DNA of 64,000 nucleotides, taken from the NCBI RefSeq assembly GCF_001428895.1, contig NZ_LMJA01000008.1:1-64000 (forward strand), written 5' to 3'. This document shows positions 46,620 through 54,601 of the stretch, one piece after another (the first letter of the stretch is position 1; each line of letters begins with the position of its first letter). A program made the translations under genes and the position numbers. Below the pieces are notes generated by a model that did no database searches, was not told where the DNA came from, and saw only the letters and a list, made by a program, of their open reading frames with translations. This DNA is from Mycobacterium sp. Root265 (GTDB lineage Bacteria > Actinomycetota > Actinomycetes > Mycobacteriales > Mycobacteriaceae).

Positions 46620-46653
46620 TTGTCAACAGATGTTGGCCAACAGTTGTTGACAA
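46620..46653. promoter_or_regulatory. 34-bp TetR operator 2
   Basis: TTGTCAACA at the left, TGTTGGCCAACA at the centre and TGTTGACAA at the right; only four of 34 positions break symmetry. It ends directly before AAGGAG, the ribosome site of the monooxygenase. The centre lies 56 bases from the centre of operator 1. Confidence 0.75.
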
Positions 46654-46663
46654 AGGAGTCGAG

Positions 46664-47809
46664 ATGTCCCCATCCATGACAGACGTATTGGTGGTCGGTG
46701 CCGGCCCGGTCGGCCTCACCGCCGCGATCGTGCTCACCCAACGCGGCCACACGGTGACGCTGGTCGACGGTCAACCCGAGGGTGCCAACACCTCACGAGC
46801 TGCGGTGGTGCACTCCCGCACCCTCGAATTAGTGGAGCCCTACGGCGTGACGCCGGACCTTGTCGCCCGCGGCCTGCACACACCCCGGTTCGCGATCCGG
46901 GACCGGGACGCACTGCTCATCGCGATTCCGTTCAGCACCTTGCCGACTCCGTACCCCTACACGCTGATGATCTCGCAGGCCGACACAGAGGCCCTGCTGC
47001 TCAAGCAACTGGAGAACCTCGGCGGGCGCGTCCTGCGGCCCGCCACTGTGACGGGAGTCGAGCAGGGTGCCGACGGGGTCCTGGCCACGTTCGCCGACGG
47101 GCATCAGATCCGGGCCCGCTACCTGATCGGCGCCGACGGCGTGCACAGCACCATCCGCGAACACCTCGCCATCCCCTTCACCGGCAGCACCTATGCCGAA
47201 TCGTTCGTCCTGGCCGACGTGCGCCTGTCCGGGGGCGTCCCCGCCGACGAGGTGATCCTCTACTTCTCTCCGACCGGCCTCGTGGTGCTCGCACCACTGC
47301 CCGACGACCGGTACCGCATCGTGGCCACCGTCGAGGACGCCCCGGCGCTACCCGACACCGCATTCGTGCAGGGGCTGCTCGATGAGCGCGGCCCGCAGGA
47401 CAAGCCCGTCGTCGTCGAGGAAGTGCTGTGGGGCTCGCGGTTCCGGGTGCACCACCGGATCGCCGACACGTTCCGCAGTGACCGGATCCTGCTCGCCGGG
47501 GACGCCGCTCACGTCCATTCGCCCGCCGGCGGGCAAGGCATGAACCTCGGTATCGAAGATGCGGTCGCGGCCGGTGAATGCCTGTCCCGGGTGCTGCACG
47601 GTGAGCCGGAGACGCTGCTGGACGCCTACGCCACCCAGCGTCGTGAAGTCGCCGGCCGGGTCGTGCAACTGGCCGACCGGCTCACCGACTTGGCCACCCT
47701 GTCCGCGCGCAAACGCCCCTTACGCAACGCCGTGATGCGGCTCGCCGGGAGGCTGCCCGCGGTGCGCCGCCGCCTCGCGGTCCGACTGTCCGGCCTGGAC
47801 CGGCGCTGA
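46664..47809 (+). CDS. FAD-dependent aromatic-type monooxygenase (PHBH/TetX fold)
   Basis: This 381-residue flavoprotein monooxygenase has GAGPVG at 12-17, the DG motif GADGVHST (D158-G159) and the GD motif LLAGDAAHVHSPAGGQGMN (G279-D280). It lacks the C-terminal thioredoxin-like domain of phenol hydroxylases. Such enzymes hydroxylate aromatics, or inactivate rifampicin or tetracycline. AAGGAG precedes the ATG. Strong control by the divergent TetR through twin palindromes suggests an inducible detoxification system. Antibiotic inactivation is possible but not shown. Confidence 0.88.
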   Translation: MSPSMTDVLVVGAGPVGLTAAIVLTQRGHTVTLVDGQPEGANTSRAAVVHSRTLELVEPYGVTPDLVARGLHTPRFAIRDRDALLIAIPFSTLPTPYPYTLMISQADTEALLLKQLENLGGRVLRPATVTGVEQGADGVLATFADGHQIRARYLIGADGVHSTIREHLAIPFTGSTYAESFVLADVRLSGGVPADEVILYFSPTGLVVLAPLPDDRYRIVATVEDAPALPDTAFVQGLLDERGPQDKPVVVEEVLWGSRFRVHHRIADTFRSDRILLAGDAAHVHSPAGGQGMNLGIEDAVAAGECLSRVLHGEPETLLDAYATQRREVAGRVVQLADRLTDLATLSARKRPLRNAVMRLAGRLPAVRRRLAVRLSGLDRR

Positions 47810-47822
47810 GAGGCGGACGACC

Positions 47823-48584
47823 GTGAAGATCGTCAACGACCAGTCGGCGGTACCCGTCCGGCTCGCCGAGGCGAGCACCGCCGGATACCTGGTGCTCGCC
47901 GCTGAAATCGGCACCTGGGCAGGCCCTTTCGCGTTGCCGAGCAGAACACGCGGGCACACGCTCGCGCGCGCGGTCCAGTTGTGCGCGGAACTGGCCGAGC
48001 GCGACGATGTGCTTGAGGCCGTCGTGTTCCGTGGCGCGCTGCGTCCGCCCGGCGAGGGCGCCGACATCCTGGCCAGGGCGGGCGCGCGGCCTGCCCGCTT
48101 CGATGTGGTGGTACTCATCCTCACCCGCGGCCGGGACGACCTCGACGCGGTGCGCGGCGACGCAGCCTATCGCGCGTTGAGCGCCGAGATATCGAGCACC
48201 GCAAAGTATTCGTACCGGGTCGGCGCCGACAATGCCGCCCGGATTGCCGATGTCGATCACCGCAGCGACGACTGGTTTCTGTTCAATTACTTTCACTGCG
48301 ACGACGCCGACACCGTGTACTCCGTCTGGCGGTACACGGCAGGCTGGTTCCAACAACGCACCGCGCTGCCGAACTCGACGCTGTTGCGGCCGTTGCCCCG
48401 CCAGGACCGTGATTTCAGCGTCGTCAACCATGCGAGTTGGCCCACGTTGCGGACGTTCCTGCCGGCCCTGCTGCTGCGGCCGAGTTTCCGAACCTTCGTC
48501 CTGGCGAATTTCGCGGCCAACGGTGTTGCCGCACAGCCGATCATGTACCGACGAGTACCGCGCGCGGCCGGAAGCGGTCACTGA
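47823..48584 (+). CDS. Conserved hypothetical protein beside the FAD monooxygenase
   Basis: I do not recognise this 253-residue protein. It begins with a GTG 13 bases after the monooxygenase stop, so it is probably co-transcribed. It is soluble-looking, with two alpha/beta halves: about 20-110 (GYLVLAAEIG, VVFRGAL) and 112-200 (FDVVVLILTRG, DDWFLFNYFHCDD). The repeated beta-alpha-beta pattern recalls dimeric ferredoxin-like (ABM/EthD-type) folds. A basic, hydrophobic C-terminal stretch follows (about 208-240, LPALLLRPSFRTFVLANFAA). The end overlaps the convergent AbrB-type gene by 44 bases. Confidence 0.6.
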   Translation: MKIVNDQSAVPVRLAEASTAGYLVLAAEIGTWAGPFALPSRTRGHTLARAVQLCAELAERDDVLEAVVFRGALRPPGEGADILARAGARPARFDVVVLILTRGRDDLDAVRGDAAYRALSAEISSTAKYSYRVGADNAARIADVDHRSDDWFLFNYFHCDDADTVYSVWRYTAGWFQQRTALPNSTLLRPLPRQDRDFSVVNHASWPTLRTFLPALLLRPSFRTFVLANFAANGVAAQPIMYRRVPRAAGSGH

Positions 48585-49632
48585 CCCGCACGATCGCCTT
48601 GGCCACAAACGGTGCGGCGAACAGCATCAACAGGATGCGCACCACCTGCGCGGCGATGATGAAGGTGACGTTGGAGCCGGTCTCGACGGCGGTGGCCAGG
48701 ACTGCGTACACGCCGCCCGGGCTGGTGGCCAGATACCCCTCAAGCGGGGTCAGGCCGGCGAAGTGGGCCAGCAGCGCGCCGAGACCGGCGGTGGCGACGG
48801 TGAGCACCACGATCAGCGTCAGCGCCGCAGGAAGGGTGCGTCCGACCGCACGCAGCGAATCGCGGGTGAACGCGACGCCGGCCTGCCAGCCGATCACCAG
48901 GTAGCCGACCTGAACCAGCACGGCGGGCACGCTCAGATCGAACGGCACCCCGCTCAGTTGCAGCGCCACGGTCAGCGCCAACGGCCCGAGCAGGCCCGCG
49001 CCGGGCAGCCGGATCAGCTTGCCGGCCGTGGCCCCGACTACCACCAGACCGACGAGCACCAGGACGCTGAGGTACCACGGCGCCGAGGAATTGTGATCGG
49101 ACAGTGCGCCGTGGTGGGTCCGCTCGGCGCGGTAGATCAGTGTGACGGCGATCGGCATGGAGGCCGTCACCAGCGCCACCCGCAGGTACTGCACGACGGC
49201 CACCACGCGGTCGTCGGCGCCGAGTTCGCGTGCGATGGCCACCAGGCCGGAAGCCCCGCCGGCAACCATGGCCAACGATCCGGTCAGCGGACTCACGTCG
49301 CGGCGCAGGCCGAGCAGGGCGCCGAAGACCACGCTGATGAGCAGGGTCGCCACGGCCACACCGAGCACGATCATCCAGTGCGGACCCAGTGCGCCCACGG
49401 CGTCGCGCGACACCATGGTCCCGATGTAGACGCCGAGCACGCCCTGCGCGGCGATGCCCACTGTGCGTGGCACCGCCGCGGGGGCCAGGTTCGCCAGCGC
49501 AAGGACGATACCGACCACGAGGGCGGCGAACAGGCCTGCCGAGGGCACGCCGAGGGCGGTGAGCGGAACGGTGGCCGCCACGCTGACCGCCGCCAGCAGG
49601 ATCCACTTCGCCAGTCCGCGCCACTTCCTCAT
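48541..49632 (-). CDS. AbrB-family (AmoA-like) membrane protein
   Basis: This 363-residue protein has about ten hydrophobic segments in two similar halves, each with a GIAAQGVLGVYIG-like or GWQAGVAF-like conserved loop, and matches the AbrB duplicated membrane family (once called ammonia monooxygenase-like). Members are probably transporters, not enzymes. The start is ATG at 49632 after GAGAGGAG; an in-frame start at 49704 would cross the MarR operators. It is divergent from a MarR regulator, so an efflux or uptake role controlled by that regulator is plausible. Confidence 0.82.
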   Translation of the reverse strand: MRKWRGLAKWILLAAVSVAATVPLTALGVPSAGLFAALVVGIVLALANLAPAAVPRTVGIAAQGVLGVYIGTMVSRDAVGALGPHWMIVLGVAVATLLISVVFGALLGLRRDVSPLTGSLAMVAGGASGLVAIARELGADDRVVAVVQYLRVALVTASMPIAVTLIYRAERTHHGALSDHNSSAPWYLSVLVLVGLVVVGATAGKLIRLPGAGLLGPLALTVALQLSGVPFDLSVPAVLVQVGYLVIGWQAGVAFTRDSLRAVGRTLPAALTLIVVLTVATAGLGALLAHFAGLTPLEGYLATSPGGVYAVLATAVETGSNVTFIIAAQVVRILLMLFAAPFVAKAIVRVSDRFRPRAVLVGT

Positions 49633-49654
49633 CAACAAGCACTCCTCTCGATAG

Positions 49655-49668
49655 CAAGTATGCCCTTG
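49655..49668. promoter_or_regulatory. MarR operator 1 (CAAG-N6-CTTG)
   Basis: CAAGTATGCCCTTG has exact CAAG and CTTG arms around six bases. It lies 23 bases before the AbrB-type start codon. Operator 2 has the same form 54 bases away. Confidence 0.55.
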
Positions 49669-49708
49669 TAATTGCGCTGCGACAAACTGGGACATTCTCG
49701 ACAATTAG

Positions 49709-49722
49709 CAAGGTATAACTTG
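49709..49722. promoter_or_regulatory. MarR operator 2 (CAAG-N6-CTTG)
   Basis: CAAGGTATAACTTG has the same arms and spacing as operator 1 and lies five bases before the MarR start codon. Both copies are also preceded by AG, which strengthens the match. Confidence 0.6.
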
Positions 49723-49726
49723 GTAT

Positions 49727-50176
49727 ATGGCGCAGCCCGACACCTCGACAGCGACCGAACTGCGGGAATCGGTGATGGCGGTCGCACGTCAACTGCGACG
49801 TCACCGACCCGATCACGGCCTGACCCTGAGCCAGATGCAGGTCCTCGCGGAGGTGACCCGCACCGGAGCCGCCACCCCGGCCGAACTGGCCGCCAGGATG
49901 CAGGTGCGCGTGCAGTCCCTGACCGACAGCATCAACGGGTTGGCCGCCGCCGGGCTGGTGTCCCGCCGCGCCGATGATGGCGACCGGCGACGACAGCTCG
50001 TCGAGCTCACCGACGACGGCACCGCGCTACTGGCCGCCGACCGCGCCGAGCGGGACGCCTGGCTGGACTCTTCGATGCGGGAGAACCTCACCGAGTTGGA
50101 GTTCGGGCTGCTGTTGCTGGTGGCCCCGGTGTTGCGCAAGCTCGCCGACGCCGAGGCAGGCACAATCGGGACATGA
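49727..50176 (+). CDS. MarR-family transcriptional regulator
   Basis: This 149-residue winged-helix regulator has LTLSQMQVLAEVTRTGAATP, LAARMQVRVQSLTDSINGLA and the wing RRADDGDRRRQLVELTDDG. It likely represses itself and the divergent AbrB-type gene through the two CAAG-N6-CTTG sites. Its TGA overlaps the pmmB ATG (ATGA), so pmmB translation may depend on it, although the functional link is doubtful. Confidence 0.9.
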   Translation: MAQPDTSTATELRESVMAVARQLRRHRPDHGLTLSQMQVLAEVTRTGAATPAELAARMQVRVQSLTDSINGLAAAGLVSRRADDGDRRRQLVELTDDGTALLAADRAERDAWLDSSMRENLTELEFGLLLLVAPVLRKLADAEAGTIGT

Positions 50177-51762
50177 CGTCGGCACAGGACTGGATCGCGC
50201 ATGACCCCGACCCCGTCACCGCCGCAGAACTGGCCGCCTGCGATGCCGATGAGTTGGCCCGTCGGTTCGCGCATCCACTGACCTTTGGCACCGCCGGATT
50301 GCGTGGGCCGCTACGCGGTGGACCGGACGGTATGAACCAGGCCGTCGTGATGCGCACCACCTGGGCGCTGGCACAGGTGCTCAAGGATCGTTGCCTGGGT
50401 GGCTCACCGGTGGTGGTCGGCCGCGACGCCCGGCACGGATCCGAGGAGTTCGCCAGGGCGGCGGCCGAAGTTCTTGCTGCCGAGGGTTTTACCGTCACTC
50501 ACCTCTACACGCCGGCGCCCACACCGGTGGTGGCGTTCGCGGTGCGGCGCCTCGGCGCGGCGGCCGGCGTGCAGATCACCGCGTCGCACAATCCGCCGGC
50601 GGACAACGGCTACAAGGTGTTCGCCGACGGCGGCCTGCAGATCATCTCCCCCACCGACCGGGAGATCGAGTCGGCGATCACGCGGGCCCCGCACGCCGAC
50701 GAAATCGCCCGCACCCCGGTGGAACCCGCGGGCGCCGAGCTGGTGGCGGCCTACCTGGAGCGCGTCGCGACGGTGCGGCGGTCAGCCGGAGAGGTCCGGG
50801 TGGCGCTCACCGCGATGCACGGTGTCGGAGGCGAGTTCGCCCTGGATGCACTGGCTTTGGCGGGCGTCGATGATGTGCACGTGGTGGATGCGCAGTTCGC
50901 GCCCGATCCGGACTTCCCCACCGTCGCGTTCCCCAACCCCGAAGAGCCCGGCGCCACCGACCTGCTGCTGACGTTGGCCGCCGACGTCGGTGCCGACGTC
51001 GCGATCGCGTTGGATCCCGACGCGGATCGTTGCGCGGTCGGCGTACCCGACGGGGAAACGCAGGGCTGGCGGATGCTGACCGGCGATGAAACGGGTTGGC
51101 TGCTGGGCGATTATCTGCTGTCCCTGCTGACCGATCCGTCCTCGGCGTTGGTGGCCAGTACGGTGGTGTCCTCCCGGATGCTGGCCACCATCGCCGCGGA
51201 TTACGGGGCGCAGCACGCCGAGACGCTCACCGGGTTCAAGTGGCTGGCCCGCGCCACCGCGCCCGGCGCGGCACTGCTCTATGCCTACGAGGAGGCGATC
51301 GGGCACTGCGTCGATCCGGATGCCGTACGCGACAAGGACGGCATCAGCGCCGCCGTGATGGTCTGCGATCTGGTGGCGGCGCTGCGGTCACGGGGCCGCA
51401 CCGTGGCCGACGCCCTCGACGACCTGGCCCGGCGTCACGGCGTGCACCTGACGTCGGCGGTCTCGCGCCGGGTGCAGGACGCGGCTGAAGCCATGGCGGC
51501 GCTGCGCGCCGATCCGCCTGCCACCCTTGCCGGTATCGCGGTGAGCCTGGATGACCTGGGGCAGCGCCGCGGCCTGCACCGCACCGATGCCCTGGTGTTC
51601 ACCGGCGACGACATCCGGGTGGTGGTGCGCCCCTCGGGCACCGAGCCGAAGCTGAAGTCCTATATCGAGGTGCGCCGCGCTCCGACCGATGACCTCGCAA
51701 CCGCAAGGACGCACGCCCAGCTGCTGCGCACCGAACTGGTGGCCGCCGTCTCGCAGTGGTGA
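50173..51762 (+). CDS. pmmB: Phospho-sugar mutase (PmmB, phosphomannomutase/phosphopentomutase-like)
   Basis: This 529-residue alpha-D-phosphohexomutase has the phosphoserine S138 in QITASHNPP, the magnesium loop DPDADR (281-286), a substrate loop YEEAIGHCV near 375 and the phosphate-binding RPSGTEPKLKS near 485-495. Annotated PmmB in M. tuberculosis occupies the same place after deoD. The long form and its position among nucleoside phosphorylases suggest action on ribose-1-phosphate as well as hexose phosphates. It converges on upp with one base between the genes. Confidence 0.93.
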   Translation: MTSAQDWIAHDPDPVTAAELAACDADELARRFAHPLTFGTAGLRGPLRGGPDGMNQAVVMRTTWALAQVLKDRCLGGSPVVVGRDARHGSEEFARAAAEVLAAEGFTVTHLYTPAPTPVVAFAVRRLGAAAGVQITASHNPPADNGYKVFADGGLQIISPTDREIESAITRAPHADEIARTPVEPAGAELVAAYLERVATVRRSAGEVRVALTAMHGVGGEFALDALALAGVDDVHVVDAQFAPDPDFPTVAFPNPEEPGATDLLLTLAADVGADVAIALDPDADRCAVGVPDGETQGWRMLTGDETGWLLGDYLLSLLTDPSSALVASTVVSSRMLATIAADYGAQHAETLTGFKWLARATAPGAALLYAYEEAIGHCVDPDAVRDKDGISAAVMVCDLVAALRSRGRTVADALDDLARRHGVHLTSAVSRRVQDAAEAMAALRADPPATLAGIAVSLDDLGQRRGLHRTDALVFTGDDIRVVVRPSGTEPKLKSYIEVRRAPTDDLATARTHAQLLRTELVAAVSQW

Positions 51763-51763
51763 C

Positions 51764-52387
51764 TCAGCGGGGTCCGAACTGGCGATCCCCGGCGTCTCCG
51801 AGACCCGGCACGATATAGGCGATCTCGTTGAGTCCGTCGTCGATGGTCGCGGTCACCAGCCTGATACCGGGCGCCGACTTCTCCAGCGCGGCAATACCTT
51901 CGGGTGCACACACCACGCACACCGCGGTGATGTCGACGGCGCCCCGCTCGCGGAGCAGATCGATGGTGTGCACCATGGATCCGCCCGTCGCCAGCATGGG
52001 ATCGAGCACGAAAACGGCACGCGCACTGAGATCGTCGGGCAGCGAAGCCAGATACGGAGTCGGCTGGTGGGTTTCCTCGTTGCGCGCCATCCCGACGAAG
52101 CCGACCTGCGCCTCCGGGATCAGCGCGTGCGCCTGGTCCACCATGCCGAGTCCGGCCCGCAGCACCGGCACCAGCAGCGGCGGATTGGCCAGCCGCGTGC
52201 CCGTGGTGTCGGTGAGCGGGGTGCGCACCGGCACCGGTTCGGTGGCCGCGTCGCGGGTGGCCTCGTAGATCAGCATCAGCGTCAGGTCCCGCAGTGCCGC
52301 GCGGAAGCCCGCGTTGTCGGTGCGCTCGTCACGCAGCGTGGTGAGCCGGGCAGCGGCGAGCGGGTGGTCAACAACGCGACAGTCCAT
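51764..52387 (-). CDS. upp: Uracil phosphoribosyltransferase
   Basis: This 207-residue enzyme has the PRPP loop [14 protein letters not shown] (126-139), the [11 protein letters not shown] block (72-82) and the C-terminal uracil-binding [15 protein letters not shown]. It makes UMP from uracil and PRPP in pyrimidine salvage. No ribosome site precedes its ATG, and the divergent EspC-like gene starts only 13 bases away if its first ATG is used, so a leaderless message is possible. Confidence 0.96.
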   Translation of the reverse strand: MDCRVVDHPLAAARLTTLRDERTDNAGFRAALRDLTLMLIYEATRDAATEPVPVRTPLTDTTGTRLANPPLLVPVLRAGLGMVDQAHALIPEAQVGFVGMARNEETHQPTPYLASLPDDLSARAVFVLDPMLATGGSMVHTIDLLRERGAVDITAVCVVCAPEGIAALEKSAPGIRLVTATIDDGLNEIAYIVPGLGDAGDRQFGPR

Positions 52388-52400
52388 ACGGCGAAGATTA

Positions 52401-52727
52401 ATGGAACCGAACGGCCCCGGCGCGCGTCATAACCACATGTTCGCTGATACCGCGGCCATCGGAGCCGCCGGCGTTGAGCTGACCCGGACAGCCGCCGAGT
52501 TCGCCGCCATTGCCGCGGCCCTGCCCGCCGCCGCCGGGCCGTGCGCCGAAGCACTGGGGCCGGTCGGGTCGGACTTCGTGTCCGCGCTCGCGTCCGCTCT
52601 GCACGACGCCGCACATCGGGTCACCAGCCTGGGCGCGGACCTGGCCCGGGCCGCAGACACCGCCGCGCGGACCGCCGGGACCTACGTGGACGCCGAACGC
52701 CGGTCGATCGCCACTCTCGGCGGTTGA
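52401..52727 (+). CDS. EspC-like (DUF2580-type) small helical protein
   Basis: This 108-residue, alanine-rich helical protein (96 residues if the second ATG at 52437 is used) looks like the EspC/DUF2580 family of type VII secretion-associated proteins. It has [36 protein letters not shown] and a final [15 protein letters not shown]. Such proteins are helical hairpins, often co-secreted with a partner. The stop precedes the next start by two bases, so it is coupled to a WXG-like NlpC/P60 enzyme. The assignment rests on pattern only. Confidence 0.65.
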   Translation: MEPNGPGARHNHMFADTAAIGAAGVELTRTAAEFAAIAAALPAAAGPCAEALGPVGSDFVSALASALHDAAHRVTSLGADLARAADTAARTAGTYVDAERRSIATLGG

Positions 52728-52729
52728 CG

Positions 52730-53815
52730 ATGCCCGGCGCCGTCACTGCCGCGCTCAGCGCGCCGCTGCACCAGCTACTCACGCTCCTCGGCACCGGGCA
52801 GACGGCGCAGCCGGCGGCGGCGCTGGATGGCGCGCAGCGGCGGCTCGGCGATGCCGCCGCCGCCGTCACCCGCACTGCCGACGAGCTGCTGGGGTCATGG
52901 GCCGGGGCCGGGGCGACCTCGGCGGCCGACCGGCTGGAGCGGTCGGTGGCGGACATCCGCCTGCTCGCCGGAAGCATCGCCGCACTGGGCGAGAAGATCG
53001 GCGCCGCCGCCGAAGCGGTCACCCGGGTGCGCGCCGAACTGGAGCGTCTCATCGCCGACTTCGAGGCCCGCGCCGCGGCACTGGAGGCGCAGCTGGACAC
53101 CCCGGGCGCCGCCGAGGAACTCGCCGATGAGGCACGTCGAGCCCGGTCATCGGCCGAGCAGATGGTCGATCACCTGCGCGCCGAACTCACCGGCGGCGCA
53201 CAGCGCGTCACCGCGTCGCCGCCGTCGCCCGCTGCCACCAGTCCGGCCGGCTTCTCGCCGGCACTGCCCAGCGCGGGCGACGGCGGGTTCGCGCCATCGG
53301 GAGGCTCGGGCCTGTCATCCGGTCCGGGTGCGGGGTTGTCGTCGGGGTTCGGGTCCGGGCCTGCCGAGGCGATGCTCGCCGCACGCCACGGCGATGTGCC
53401 CGAGGCCGCACAGTTCGGCGCCGGCGAGACGGTCACGTTGCCCGACGGCAGCACCGTCATGGCGCCCAACGCGGTGGCCGCCGGTGCCGTGCGGCACGCG
53501 CTCACCCAGCTCGGCGTCCCGTACCAATGGGGCGGGACGACGGCCGGTGTCGGCCTGGACTGCAGCGGGCTGACCCAGTGGGCCTACCAGGAGGCCGGGC
53601 TGAACATTCCCCGGCTGGCGCAGGAGCAGGACATCGGGGCCGCCGTCGGCGCCGGCTCCCTGCGTCCCGGCGACCTGGCGGTGTGGGACGGCCACGTCGC
53701 GATGATCGTCGGAAACGGCACCATGATCGAGGCGGGAGATCCGGTGAAGTTGTCCCCGATCAGAACGACCAACGCCGGACAGGGCTTTCAAGGGTTCTGG
53801 CGCCCGACCGCGTGA
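52730..53815 (+). CDS. NlpC/P60 endopeptidase with WXG-like N-terminal helical domain
   Basis: This 361-residue protein starts with a helical domain (1-155) holding the WXG-like turn SWAGAGA (W57-A-G59) and a predicted coiled coil (80-150). A linker rich in P, S and G (160-215) leads to an NlpC/P60 peptidase (245-361). The catalytic cysteine C278 lies in GLDCSGLTQW and H322 in WDGHVAMI; E334 is a third candidate. NlpC/P60 enzymes cut peptidoglycan stem peptides. No Sec signal is visible, so export may use a type VII system with the EspC-like partner. Confidence 0.85.
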   Translation: MPGAVTAALSAPLHQLLTLLGTGQTAQPAAALDGAQRRLGDAAAAVTRTADELLGSWAGAGATSAADRLERSVADIRLLAGSIAALGEKIGAAAEAVTRVRAELERLIADFEARAAALEAQLDTPGAAEELADEARRARSSAEQMVDHLRAELTGGAQRVTASPPSPAATSPAGFSPALPSAGDGGFAPSGGSGLSSGPGAGLSSGFGSGPAEAMLAARHGDVPEAAQFGAGETVTLPDGSTVMAPNAVAAGAVRHALTQLGVPYQWGGTTAGVGLDCSGLTQWAYQEAGLNIPRLAQEQDIGAAVGAGSLRPGDLAVWDGHVAMIVGNGTMIEAGDPVKLSPIRTTNAGQGFQGFWRPTA

Positions 53816-53868
53816 GTACCCCTGCGATTGTCCAGAACTCAGGTACCGGGATACGCAGACGTGACGTG

Positions 53869-54555
53869 ATGAAGGACCACACACTGATCCGCATGATGCC
53901 CACGGGCCTGCCGGACACTCTGCACGGGCAGCTGTACCTGCTGTGCATAGACCGCCGGCGCGGGCGGTTGGATCACACCGGTCCACGACTGCTGGGCATG
54001 GCGTTGCGCGCGGCCATGCTGACCGACCTCTACCTGAACGGCCACATCCACGATGTGCAGGGCATGCCGAACGAATGCGGCGGCAGCACACGCCCGCACG
54101 ACCCGGTGCTGAACGCGATGATCGACGAGCTCGTCCGCCGCAGGTATTCGAGTTGGGCCAGAGCGATATCGCCGAAACCCGATCAGGCGATCCGCACGGT
54201 CCGGCTCCAGCTGGAAGCCGAGGGCTGGATCATTCCGCGGCGCACAATTCCGGGATTCACCGCGTCCCGGGTGAGCCTGCACGACGACGCCCTCGTCGAA
54301 TCCCTTGCCGAGCGCGTCACGCGTGCGGTGCGCAATGCCATCGCTGGGCTGCCCGCGGATCCCCCGCCGCTGGCAGTCGGCCTGCTGGGCGTGGTGGGCC
54401 AGCTGCCGACGGTGTTCAGCTTCGAAGAGGCGTCCCATTGTCGCGATCGCCTCCGTGACCTGATCGACGCGACCATCGAACCGATCCTGGGTCTGCACGA
54501 GGCCGTTCTGTGGCAGCTGAGGAATGCCCGAAACGAGATCGGATACATCTCCTGA
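53869..54555 (+). CDS. GPP34 (GOLPH3/Vps74-like) family protein
   Basis: This 228-residue protein matches the bacterial GPP34 family: LHGQLYLLCIDRRRGRLDHT, GMALRAAMLTDLYLNGHI, DPVLNAMIDELV and a helical C terminus. Eukaryotic members bind phosphatidylinositol 4-phosphate and retain glycosyltransferases; actinobacterial ones have no settled role but may sense phosphoinositides. The ATG at 53869 is used, but an in-frame GTG at 53812 overlaps the upstream stop as GTGA and may be the real start. It is likely co-transcribed with the NlpC/P60 gene. Confidence 0.8.
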   Translation: MKDHTLIRMMPTGLPDTLHGQLYLLCIDRRRGRLDHTGPRLLGMALRAAMLTDLYLNGHIHDVQGMPNECGGSTRPHDPVLNAMIDELVRRRYSSWARAISPKPDQAIRTVRLQLEAEGWIIPRRTIPGFTASRVSLHDDALVESLAERVTRAVRNAIAGLPADPPPLAVGLLGVVGQLPTVFSFEEASHCRDRLRDLIDATIEPILGLHEAVLWQLRNARNEIGYIS

Positions 54556-54601
54556 GGGTGTGGCACCGGGTCGCTCAGCAGGCATCGTTACGCTGTGCGC
54601 C

